42,224 bases of DNA from an uncultured Halieaceae bacterium (GTDB taxonomy: Bacteria; Pseudomonadota; Gammaproteobacteria; Pseudomonadales; Halieaceae), in assembly GCA_913057135.1 (NCBI GenBank), contig CAJXNM010000025.1, positions 1 to 42,224 on the forward strand, written 5' to 3'. Below the pieces are notes generated by a model, which did no database searches, was not told where the DNA came from, and worked only from the letters and a program-made list of their open reading frames with translations. Made by a program: the position numbers and the translations under genes. This document shows positions 1 to 8,102 of the stretch, piece after piece; position 1 is the stretch's first letter, and each line of letters begins with the position of its first letter.

Positions 1-2952
1 CTCACAGTAACAAGTGCACAAGCCCAAACCGTAGACCTAGCTACCCTCGAAACCGACCAGCTGTTGCTGGTTAGCGGGCAGACCTCAGCCCCCGAGGAAC
101 TCACGACCCAGGCCGCCAAAAGCTTTCTCAATGCACTTGCTTTTCATGAGTCACTGTTCAATTGGCACTCGGACGAAAAAATAGCGTTCCTGTTTAACGA
201 CTGGAGCGACCGGGGCAACGCCGCGGCCATTCCCATCCCAAGAAATCTCATCATCTCGGAAATGTCGCCCATCAATAAGACATTCGAGACGGCGCCGCCC
301 ATTGATCAAGTCTTCAACGTCATGAATCACGAAGTTGCTCACTTGGCGACATTGGATGCCCATGGGGAGCGTCAGCAATTTTGGCGTGACATATTTGGTG
401 GCAAAGTGAACTACAGCGCCAGTCATCCCGAGACCCTGCTATACGGCCAACTGACCGCGCCCCGAGTCATGGCGCCCACGTGGCTACTCGAGGGTATCGC
501 AACCTTTATGGATACATGGATGGCCGGGGGCATCGGTCGCGGACAAGGGGGCTACGATGAGATGGTGTTTCGGGCCATGGTCCGAGACGGCGAGCCGTTT
601 TATACACCCCTTGGCCTGGAGTCCAAAGGCACCAAAGTTGAAATCAACAGTGGTTCCAGTAGCTATTTGTATGGCACACGCTTTATGACGTATCTGGCTT
701 ACACCTATTCGCCAGAGATGCTTATCAAATGGTTTGCCCTGGGCGCGGGCGACAAGCCGCGCTACCTCGACCAATTCCAGCACATCTTTGGTATATCCAT
801 TGAACAGGCCTGGGCTGACTGGGTGCGCTTTGAGCACGACTTTCAACAAGCGAATCTAGCGCGCCTGCAGCAGTTCCCGCCGACCCGCGGTGTGCCGCTG
901 GCCGAGCGCGGACTTGGCTGGGTTTCGCGGCTTTTTCTCGATGAAACCAGCAACCGCTTTATCGGCGGTTTCTATGCCCAAGGCAAACTCGCAACATTGG
1001 GACGCCATACCTTTAGCCCCGCATCGAAACAGACCGAAGAAATCAACCAGGCTGCTACCGCCAGCTATCCCCATTTAGACGCCGTCTATGTTCTTAAAGG
1101 TCCGCGAAAATTCGATGTGACCTCTACGGCTTATGATCCTAGTGATCAAATTCTCTACTTCACCGAGGACAATGCGCGTTTTCGTGACATTAAAGCCTGG
1201 GACCTACAGACCGACACCATCCGAACCATCGGTGAGAATGTTCGAATTGGCGAGCTGGTTTTTAACAAGAGCGACCGCTCGCTTTGGGGGGTCAGACACA
1301 GTGGTAGCAAAGCCTCGTTAGTGCGCATGCCCTACCCGTACGAAACCATTATTACTGTCCACACCCTGCCCTACGCACACACCCTCTCGGATATGGACAT
1401 CTCCCCCGATGGGCGCTGGCTTTCAGCAACGGTTGGTAATCGACAGGGGCATCAAGCGCTTCGCATCTTCGACATCAACGATTTAATGGCGCGGCGAATG
1501 TCACCGGTGGCAGAGTTCGACTTTGGCATGGCGTTCCCCGAAGATTTTGTGTTCGATGAAACGGGGCAGTATCTCTATGGCACGTCGTACTACACCGGCG
1601 TTTCAAACGTTTTTAGATTTGAGCCCGCTACGGGAGACATGGAAGCCATTACCAATGCGGAGACCGGTTTCTTCCGACCTATGCCCATGCGAGACGGCTC
1701 ACTCATTGTGTTCGAGTACACGGGTGAAGGCTTTCTACCCAAACGCTTATCGAACCCAGTACCGCTAGCCGACGTCGGCGCTATTAGTTTTTTGGGCAGT
1801 GAGCTGGCCGCTAAGCACCCCGTTGTGACCACCTGGGGTGTGGGATCGCCCGATGACATTGATGTGGCGTCGCAGCTTATTGCTGACGATCCCTACAAAC
1901 CTTTACAACGAATGGAGTTTGAAACAGCCTACCCCATGATCGAGGGCTATAAAGACAGCGGTGCCATTGGCTATGCGGCGCGCTGGAGCGATCCGCTTAA
2001 TCTGAACTCTATTGAGCTTGATGTCAGTTATAGCGTCGATGACACCCTAGAGACTGACGAGCAGTTACACGCCGACCTGACCTATCGGCACATGGACTGG
2101 CAGATTCGCTACTGGCACAACGACGCCGACTTCTACGACCTGTTTGGACCTACCAAACGCAGCCGAAAAGGCGATGCCCTAATCGTCAGCTATAACACGC
2201 CGCTCACCTATGACCCACCCGAGCGCTTGGACTTCAGCGCGAATCTTGCTTACTACACGGGCCTAGACACACTGCCCATTAACCAAAACGTGGCAACTGG
2301 CATTAATAAATTGTGGTCCGGCGATATCGGCATCCAGTACTCCGATATGCGCACATCACCCGGCGCGGTCGATCATGAGCGGGGACTGGCATGGCGGGCC
2401 CTAACCCTTGCCGACTACGCCGACGACACTTTCTATCCAAAATTACGACTTGGCTTGGACATGGGCATTGAGTTACCCATGAAACATTCGTCGCTATGGC
2501 TCTACAACGCAGCGGGTATCGCCGATGGTAATCGGGCCGATGTTTTTAGTAACTTCTACTTCGGCGGCTTCGGTAACAACACCGTCGATGACGGTAGCGT
2601 GAAACGCTACCGGGGCTACAGCAGCTTACCCGGCTTCGACATTGGCGAAATTACTGCACGATACTTCGCTAAGTCCCTAGTTGAATTTAATGTGCCACCG
2701 CTGCGCTTCGATGAGGTGGGCAGTCCGTCGTTTTATTTGAGCCATCTGCGACCGGCATTTTTTGCAGGAGCACTTGTGGCTGACCCCGGCCATGAAACAG
2801 AAGAGACCTATACGACGGTGGGCGCTCAAATCGATTTATCGTTCACCATTTTGTATCGGCTGCCTATGACCCTCTCGGTGGGAGTTGCCCAGGGCATGGG
2901 ACCCAAGTCAAAGGGCGACACCGAGTGGATGCTGTCCCTAAAGCTGCTATGA
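1..2952 (+). CDS. Outer-membrane protein with HEXXH peptidase-like, beta-propeller-like and C-terminal barrel regions (5' end missing)
   Basis: The frame is open from base 1, so the true start lies outside the window. The first codons read like the end of a signal peptide, with a probable Ala-Gln-Ala cleavage site near base 25. A gluzincin-type zinc motif HEVAH lies at 328-342, and a downstream EGIATFMD segment (Glu codon at 490) could supply the third ligand. From about 1080 to 1800 the protein has TolB/WD40-like blades with repeated Asp-Gly and Trp-Asp segments. The last ~340 codons alternate polar and hydrophobic residues and contain Gly-Phe-Gly and RGY-type segments like BamA/surface-antigen barrels. 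This suggests a surface or periplasmic protease tethered to an outer-membrane barrel. Domain calls come from motifs by eye; peptidase activity is inferred. A PrsW-like protease gene follows 10 bp downstream. Confidence 0.7.
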   Translation, partial: LTVTSAQAQTVDLATLETDQLLLVSGQTSAPEELTTQAAKSFLNALAFHESLFNWHSDEKIAFLFNDWSDRGNAAAIPIPRNLIISEMSPINKTFETAPPIDQVFNVMNHEVAHLATLDAHGERQQFWRDIFGGKVNYSASHPETLLYGQLTAPRVMAPTWLLEGIATFMDTWMAGGIGRGQGGYDEMVFRAMVRDGEPFYTPLGLESKGTKVEINSGSSSYLYGTRFMTYLAYTYSPEMLIKWFALGAGDKPRYLDQFQHIFGISIEQAWADWVRFEHDFQQANLARLQQFPPTRGVPLAERGLGWVSRLFLDETSNRFIGGFYAQGKLATLGRHTFSPASKQTEEINQAATASYPHLDAVYVLKGPRKFDVTSTAYDPSDQILYFTEDNARFRDIKAWDLQTDTIRTIGENVRIGELVFNKSDRSLWGVRHSGSKASLVRMPYPYETIITVHTLPYAHTLSDMDISPDGRWLSATVGNRQGHQALRIFDINDLMARRMSPVAEFDFGMAFPEDFVFDETGQYLYGTSYYTGVSNVFRFEPATGDMEAITNAETGFFRPMPMRDGSLIVFEYTGEGFLPKRLSNPVPLADVGAISFLGSELAAKHPVVTTWGVGSPDDIDVASQLIADDPYKPLQRMEFETAYPMIEGYKDSGAIGYAARWSDPLNLNSIELDVSYSVDDTLETDEQLHADLTYRHMDWQIRYWHNDADFYDLFGPTKRSRKGDALIVSYNTPLTYDPPERLDFSANLAYYTGLDTLPINQNVATGINKLWSGDIGIQYSDMRTSPGAVDHERGLAWRALTLADYADDTFYPKLRLGLDMGIELPMKHSSLWLYNAAGIADGNRADVFSNFYFGGFGNNTVDDGSVKRYRGYSSLPGFDIGEITARYFAKSLVEFNVPPLRFDEVGSPSFYLSHLRPAFFAGALVADPGHETEETYTTVGAQIDLSFTILYRLPMTLSVGVAQGMGPKSKGDTEWMLSLKLL

Positions 2953-2962
2953 GTATCAGCCT

Positions 2963-4015
2963 GTGACGGCAGCTGTGAACTGGGCAATTAATGGCTTGGT
3001 TGCCATGGCCCCGGTGCTCACCATGCTGGTATCTTTGCGTGCTTTTGATAGCTTCAAGCTTGTGGCTTTTGGCCGCATCGCATGGATGCTTTTTTGGGGC
3101 GGTTGCAGCGCTGCCCTTGCCTATGGCTTGGGGGCATTGGTCCTAAGCCAGCTACCCATCGACTTCAGCGTTTATTCCCGTTACGTGGCACCACTTATCG
3201 AGGAAGCGCTCAAAGCCACCCCACTCATTTGGTTAATCCAACGTAATCGGGTTGGCTTTTTAGTAGACGCTGCCATCTTGGGCTTTGCACTGGGAGCGGG
3301 CTTTGCCTTAGTGGAAAATAGCTACTACTTGGCGAATAACGATCTGAGCCTGGGTGTGTGGCTAGTCCGGGGATTTGGCACCGCGGTCATGCATGGCGGT
3401 GTTACCGCTGTGGTGGGTATTACCGTGTTGGCCGCTATCGATAAACGCCAGCGACTGACCCCTATGGTGATACTCCCCGGTTTGCTTTTGGCGGCTGGGA
3501 TTCACTCTGGATTTAATCACTTCTTTTTTCAGCCACTGCTATCGGCGCTGGTGGTGTTCTGGCTAGTGCCCCTGTTCATGCTCTGGGTATTTCGACGCAG
3601 TGCTGATTCACTTAATCAATGGCTGGAGGAAGACTTTGAAGGCGATGCCGCCCTATTAGAGCAGCTGGATGCCGATGCCTTTGATGAGACCCATGTGGGT
3701 CAGTTCCTTCAAGATCTCAGTGGTCGTTATGAACCAATGACTATCGTTGATATACTTTGCTACGTGAGGCTATATACAGAGCTCTCGATTCGCGCCAAGT
3801 CGTTCATCGTTATACGCGAACAAGGTTTCGCCCCCCCCATGTCCCCTACACTGACGGCCCAGTTTGTAGAACTGCGTCATTTGGAACAGTCGTTGGGTAA
3901 AACTGTGCTGCTCTCCCTGAGCCCGTTGTTACAGATCAGCCGCCGGGATAAATGGCACCTGCAAGCGCTGGAGCAAGAGGCTCACAAGTACTCATCAGCC
4001 ATACAGCCCCCGTAA
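2963..4015 (+). CDS. PrsW-family glutamic intramembrane protease
   Basis: This is a 350-residue polytopic membrane protein. The PrsW signature is visible: EExxK at residues 80-84, FALVEN with Glu118, and membrane-embedded His144 and His181 in Gly-rich helices. PrsW-family proteins (related to CPBP/Abi proteases) cut membrane-bound substrates such as anti-sigma factors, but the substrate here is unknown. About 140 residues after the last membrane segment are acidic and probably cytosolic, making it longer than the minimal family core. The start is a GTG, the first usable start after the preceding stop, 10 bp away; this suggests co-transcription with the upstream barrel-peptidase gene and with the TonB-dependent receptor that starts 22 bp after its stop. 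Confidence 0.8.
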   Translation: MTAAVNWAINGLVAMAPVLTMLVSLRAFDSFKLVAFGRIAWMLFWGGCSAALAYGLGALVLSQLPIDFSVYSRYVAPLIEEALKATPLIWLIQRNRVGFLVDAAILGFALGAGFALVENSYYLANNDLSLGVWLVRGFGTAVMHGGVTAVVGITVLAAIDKRQRLTPMVILPGLLLAAGIHSGFNHFFFQPLLSALVVFWLVPLFMLWVFRRSADSLNQWLEEDFEGDAALLEQLDADAFDETHVGQFLQDLSGRYEPMTIVDILCYVRLYTELSIRAKSFIVIREQGFAPPMSPTLTAQFVELRHLEQSLGKTVLLSLSPLLQISRRDKWHLQALEQEAHKYSSAIQPP

Positions 4016-4037
4016 AATCACCTCAAGGTCAAGGCAA

Positions 4038-6761
4038 ATGTTACCCACCCAGCAGCTAGCGGCATCGATCAGCCATCGCACTTTCACTCCACGAGTTCTC
4101 TCGGCGGCTTTGGTTATCGCCAACGCCTTGGTGGCATCGCTGCATAGCGAAGCAAGCGATGGGATCGAGCTAGAAACATTGTCAGGCTCACTCGTTAAGG
4201 GCAGCTCAGAGCGCGATATCGGCCCCATTCAGATCATTGACAGGGAATTTATCGAGAGCTCTGGCGCGCTCACTGCGGGCGAATTGAGCCAAAAACTGCC
4301 CATTAGCTCGGGCACCGAGAATTATCCGGATCCCTTTACCGCGGCACAGACCCAGGGCACATCCAACATTAATTTACGCGGTTTAGGCTTGTCTTCGACG
4401 CTGGTGTTAATCAATGGCAAGCGTCAGACCCTGGCTGCTGCCGCAGCCACCGATGGCAGCACCTTTGTCGACACCAGTACCGTACCCATGATGGCGCTAG
4501 AGCGCGTCGAAATTGTCAAAGAGGGTGCTACTGCTACCTATGGTTCAGACGCCATAGCCGGTGTGGTCAACTTTGTGCTCCGGGAAAACTACGAAGGCTT
4601 TGAATTGTCCGGAAGCTATCAATCGACGGCCACCGACAATCAAGACACCAGCGACATTCAGTTCTTGAGCGGGCTTAATGTGGGTACCAATACAAACCTG
4701 TTATTGGCCGGTCGATTCATGTCCCAAAGCCCACTTGGCTCGCAAGACCGCAGCTATACGACCATCAACTCGGTAAGCACACTGGGGCGCAGTTTTCTGC
4801 TATTGGCCCCAGACTCGGTAGTCGACGGCCCCTATGCCGGTAACTTTGAGGCCCTTGAGACAGTGCCGGATGCTAACTGCGAAGCCAACGGTGGTCTCTT
4901 GGGCACGCCATTTGTCCCTAAGGATGCTAACGGCGCCGGGACAGGGGGTGGTAGTAAATGCGGTTTCTTCTACGGCCCCCGCTTTAATGTCATCAATGAT
5001 GAAGAACAAGTACAGCTCTATAGCAAGATCAGTCATAAGTTTAGTGGCGGTACATCAATGGGCATTGAGTTGGGCTGGACGCAGCACGAGGTGCTGGATA
5101 ATCCCCAATCCCCCTCTTACCCGGACCTAGCGTTTCCCACTATTTTGCCGGGTCAAGCGGGCAGTCCATTCAATGTCCCAGTACGCTGGTACGGCCGACC
5201 TCTTGGCGCAGAAGCACCTTCCCCCCTCGCCCCACGTAATAGTGATACCTATCGCGCATCGATTGACCTAAACGGTCGTTTCAATGAGAACTGGGACTGG
5301 TACGGTGCCATCACGTATTCAAAAAGTGCGCGCGAGGTTTATCAGCCCGATACCATCGCATCACGACTCGATGCTGCCATTGCCGGCCAAGGGGGTATTA
5401 ACGGTGACGAGACCTTTAACCTATTTGACCCCTCCGTTAATTCTCAGGCTCTCATCGATTACATAAGTACAGACACCTACACCAAACGTGAAACCGACCT
5501 ACTGGTGGGCGATTTGGTGCTGTCGGGCGATTTGTTCGCTACCACAGCTGGCAATGTCGGTTTGACCACAGGCGTCCAATGGAGAGAAGACAGCTACACG
5601 GTGACCCGCAACCCTATATTTACCCAGCAGATAGACCCAAATACAGGGTTCCCGCTGCCCGTTGACCTGATATTTCTGGGCGGTGGTATACCGGTAGATG
5701 CAAGCAAATCGACCTATGCTGCTTTCGCTGAGCTGACTATCCCCCTAGCCGATACCCTCGACATTGATGTGGCCGGTCGCTACGAGAAACTCGACAACGA
5801 CAGTAATGTCGACACGAAGGTTGCACTAAGCTGGCAGGCAGCAGACACGCTATTCTTTCGCGCTTCCGCCTCTTCCGCCTTTCGCGAACCGTCCTTGCAA
5901 CAATATTTCTCTCAGGAAACACGCCTTGAGGGCCTAACTGACCCATTGGATGCCAGTAACACCTTTGTGCGTGTCGATATTGTCGGTAACGCCGAGTTAA
6001 CTCCCGAGCAATCGAATAACTACAACATCGGTTTAACGTGGAAACCCAACGGTCAACTAACCGCGCGTCTTGATTACTGGCGCTTCGATTACCAAGATAT
6101 GATTGTTGCGGAAAGTGCTCAGGGTAAGCTCGATGCAGATCCAACCGGTATCGATGTCTTGCGCACCGCCGATGGTCAACTGGTTGGGGTAAGAACCGAC
6201 TATGTGAATACGGAATCGGTTGAAACCGATGGCGTCGACCTAACAATCGACTGGGTAATACCCACAGACATTGGCCAATTTGAAGTCAGCGTCTTAGCCA
6301 GCCACTTCTTTAGCTACACAATCCCCTGCACCAACGCCAATGCCCGGGGCTGCACCGGCGACAGTGGCACGCAGGATGTAGCGGGTTATTTCAATTATGA
6401 CAATTTCGTACGGTCGTTACCGGAGACCAAAATCAATACCACCGTGAATTGGTCAAAAGGCAATCATGCGGTGGCGGTAATGGGGTACTACGTGGGGGGT
6501 TATGAAACAACGCGCCCCTTGAATGCTCGTGCAGAAGCATTCAATTTTAACCAAGAGATTGAGTCTTGGCTTACCTTCGACGTGCAATACAGCTATACCT
6601 TAAATATGAACAACCGGGACGCTGTCTTCACCTTAGGCTCTAAGAATGTGACCGATCAAGCCGCGCCAAAGGCATGGGATGACACCAACTTGGGTTATGA
6701 CCCTAAGCAGCACGATCCCCGTGGCCAGCTTTGGTACGGTCGAGTGAAGATCGCGCTCTGA
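4038..6761 (+). CDS. TonB-dependent outer-membrane receptor
   Basis: The 907-residue product has a hydrophobic N-terminal export signal (roughly residues 15-38). A plug domain follows, with the typical NLRGLG segment, the LVLINGKR segment, the ERVEIVKEGATATYGSDAIAGVVNFVL block and then a long barrel rich in alternating aromatic residues. The C-terminus ends in a barrel strand (Tyr-Gly-Arg-Val-Lys-Ile-Ala-Leu) with Leu rather than the common Phe. Members import siderophores, cobalamin, oligosaccharides or hydrophobic compounds using TonB energy. The two upstream genes are protease-like, so no substrate is implied. An AAGG-type ribosome site precedes the ATG. It converges on the patatin gene, with a 67-bp gap in which I see no clear terminator. 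Confidence 0.9.
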   Translation: MLPTQQLAASISHRTFTPRVLSAALVIANALVASLHSEASDGIELETLSGSLVKGSSERDIGPIQIIDREFIESSGALTAGELSQKLPISSGTENYPDPFTAAQTQGTSNINLRGLGLSSTLVLINGKRQTLAAAAATDGSTFVDTSTVPMMALERVEIVKEGATATYGSDAIAGVVNFVLRENYEGFELSGSYQSTATDNQDTSDIQFLSGLNVGTNTNLLLAGRFMSQSPLGSQDRSYTTINSVSTLGRSFLLLAPDSVVDGPYAGNFEALETVPDANCEANGGLLGTPFVPKDANGAGTGGGSKCGFFYGPRFNVINDEEQVQLYSKISHKFSGGTSMGIELGWTQHEVLDNPQSPSYPDLAFPTILPGQAGSPFNVPVRWYGRPLGAEAPSPLAPRNSDTYRASIDLNGRFNENWDWYGAITYSKSAREVYQPDTIASRLDAAIAGQGGINGDETFNLFDPSVNSQALIDYISTDTYTKRETDLLVGDLVLSGDLFATTAGNVGLTTGVQWREDSYTVTRNPIFTQQIDPNTGFPLPVDLIFLGGGIPVDASKSTYAAFAELTIPLADTLDIDVAGRYEKLDNDSNVDTKVALSWQAADTLFFRASASSAFREPSLQQYFSQETRLEGLTDPLDASNTFVRVDIVGNAELTPEQSNNYNIGLTWKPNGQLTARLDYWRFDYQDMIVAESAQGKLDADPTGIDVLRTADGQLVGVRTDYVNTESVETDGVDLTIDWVIPTDIGQFEVSVLASHFFSYTIPCTNANARGCTGDSGTQDVAGYFNYDNFVRSLPETKINTTVNWSKGNHAVAVMGYYVGGYETTRPLNARAEAFNFNQEIESWLTFDVQYSYTLNMNNRDAVFTLGSKNVTDQAAPKAWDDTNLGYDPKQHDPRGQLWYGRVKIAL

Positions 6762-6828
6762 CGCCTATTGGTAACAATGGCCGATGTTGGTTTAGCGATA
6801 ACGATCAGGCTTGGCAATCACTCATTCT

Positions 6829-8076
6829 TCACACTCTTCCCAGAAGTTTTAGCCAACGGCGGGTCAAGCTATTGCTAGTGGCCATGGCTCGCTTCTCAGG
6901 AGTCGTTTGCTCTGCTGCTTCAGCAGCATTTAAGGGCGCAATATCAAAAAATTGCCGAACGTCATCAGCCTGATCCATGGCGTCGTCATAGCCAAGTTGC
7001 ATGAGTCTTTGGCAATAACCCTGCTCAAATAAAACGTAAGAGAGTGCTCCCCCCGACTCGGTGTCTTTAATAGAACCCGTGCGCTCCAAAAACCAGCGCA
7101 TCGTGCGAGGCAACTCATGAATATAGTCTCGGGCCAACTCGTCCAGTGAACGGGAAGGGGAAATAGTGAGCGTATTGATGAGCCGCAGATCAGACATACC
7201 CGCTGCGGTCAGTTGTTTGCTGTTCATTTGGGTAACGAGGGCATTGATTCGACGAAGGGTTTCCAGGTCGGTTTGCACAGAATCCAGAAAGACAGCATTG
7301 AGCATTTGACCCAGCACCTGTGGAATGCTGGGTGCAGATGTCACCTCGGGCATAGAAGTAAAATCGTCGTGCTTCTGACTGACGCCAATAATAAACAGGC
7401 GGTCTGCGCCTAAGTGTATGGCCGGGCTCAGGGGGCGAGATTGCCTCAGTGCGCCGTCACCAAAAAAATGGTCACCCACCTTCACCGCGGGGAACAGCGT
7501 GGGGAGAGCCGAAGAGGCCATTAGGTGATCAACATTTAGTTCACAGGCAACACTGCGCCGCTGCGCCCGAGTCCAGGGCTTTAGGTGTGCCTGTCCCTGA
7601 TAAAAGGTGGTTGAAATACCATTGCTGTAGTTCATGGCGGTGACGCCAATGCCTTCCAACTCACCCCGTGCGATGGCATCTTCAATACGGCTGAATTGCA
7701 CAATATCGCTCAACAACTCACCCAGCGGCGTGTTGTCGAGCAGAGCAATGGGATGCTTGGGTCGGGTGCGCGACCTTAGCATTGACCAAAGGATTCGAAG
7801 GGCGTTGGCCAAGACGCCACGAGCATCGGTACGGTAAACCGACTCACTATCCAACGATGCCCAAATAGCGGCTAGAGTGCGGGTGCGACTGCGAAACGAG
7901 CCAGCTCTTCCCGCAAGCCCCAAGGCATTGATCGCCCCCGCCGACGTGCCCACAATGATGGGAAACGGTTGGCGTGTGTCGCTGGGTAGAATCTGTGCAA
8001 CCGCCCGCAGGACGCCCACCTGGTATGCCGCCCTGGCGCCACCTCCCGCTAGAATTAAGCCCGTTTTTTGCGTCAT
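6829..8076 (-). CDS. Patatin-like phospholipase
   Basis: This 415-residue protein has the complete patatin catalytic set. A glycine-rich oxyanion loop GGGARAAY lies at residues 11-18, the nucleophile elbow GTSAG at 43-47 (Ser45), and the DGA motif with Asp207. These enzymes are Ser-Asp dyad acyl hydrolases acting on phospholipids or other acyl esters. No signal peptide is apparent, so it is probably cytoplasmic or membrane-associated. The C-terminal ~120 residues are not recognised beyond the family. The gene lies 26 bp downstream of the large lipoprotein gene on the same strand, so the two may be co-transcribed. No strong ribosome site precedes the ATG, but the glycine-rich loop begins ten residues in, as expected for the family. 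Confidence 0.88.
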   Translation of the reverse strand: MTQKTGLILAGGGARAAYQVGVLRAVAQILPSDTRQPFPIIVGTSAGAINALGLAGRAGSFRSRTRTLAAIWASLDSESVYRTDARGVLANALRILWSMLRSRTRPKHPIALLDNTPLGELLSDIVQFSRIEDAIARGELEGIGVTAMNYSNGISTTFYQGQAHLKPWTRAQRRSVACELNVDHLMASSALPTLFPAVKVGDHFFGDGALRQSRPLSPAIHLGADRLFIIGVSQKHDDFTSMPEVTSAPSIPQVLGQMLNAVFLDSVQTDLETLRRINALVTQMNSKQLTAAGMSDLRLINTLTISPSRSLDELARDYIHELPRTMRWFLERTGSIKDTESGGALSYVLFEQGYCQRLMQLGYDDAMDQADDVRQFFDIAPLNAAEAAEQTTPEKRAMATSNSLTRRWLKLLGRV

Positions 8077-8102
8077 TTAATCAGTCATCTGCTGACAGAA
8101 AA

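Noticed and set aside
2592-2612. 8-bp perfect hairpin CGGTAGCG/CGCTACCG in the barrel-peptidase gene
   Set aside because: Repeats of this size are expected by chance about once per loop length in a window of this size, and it lies in the middle of a coding region.
5737-6246. 169-codon open frame on the minus strand inside the TonB receptor gene
   Set aside because: It is antisense to a clear receptor barrel and its Arg/His/Tyr-rich composition is typical of a shadow frame.
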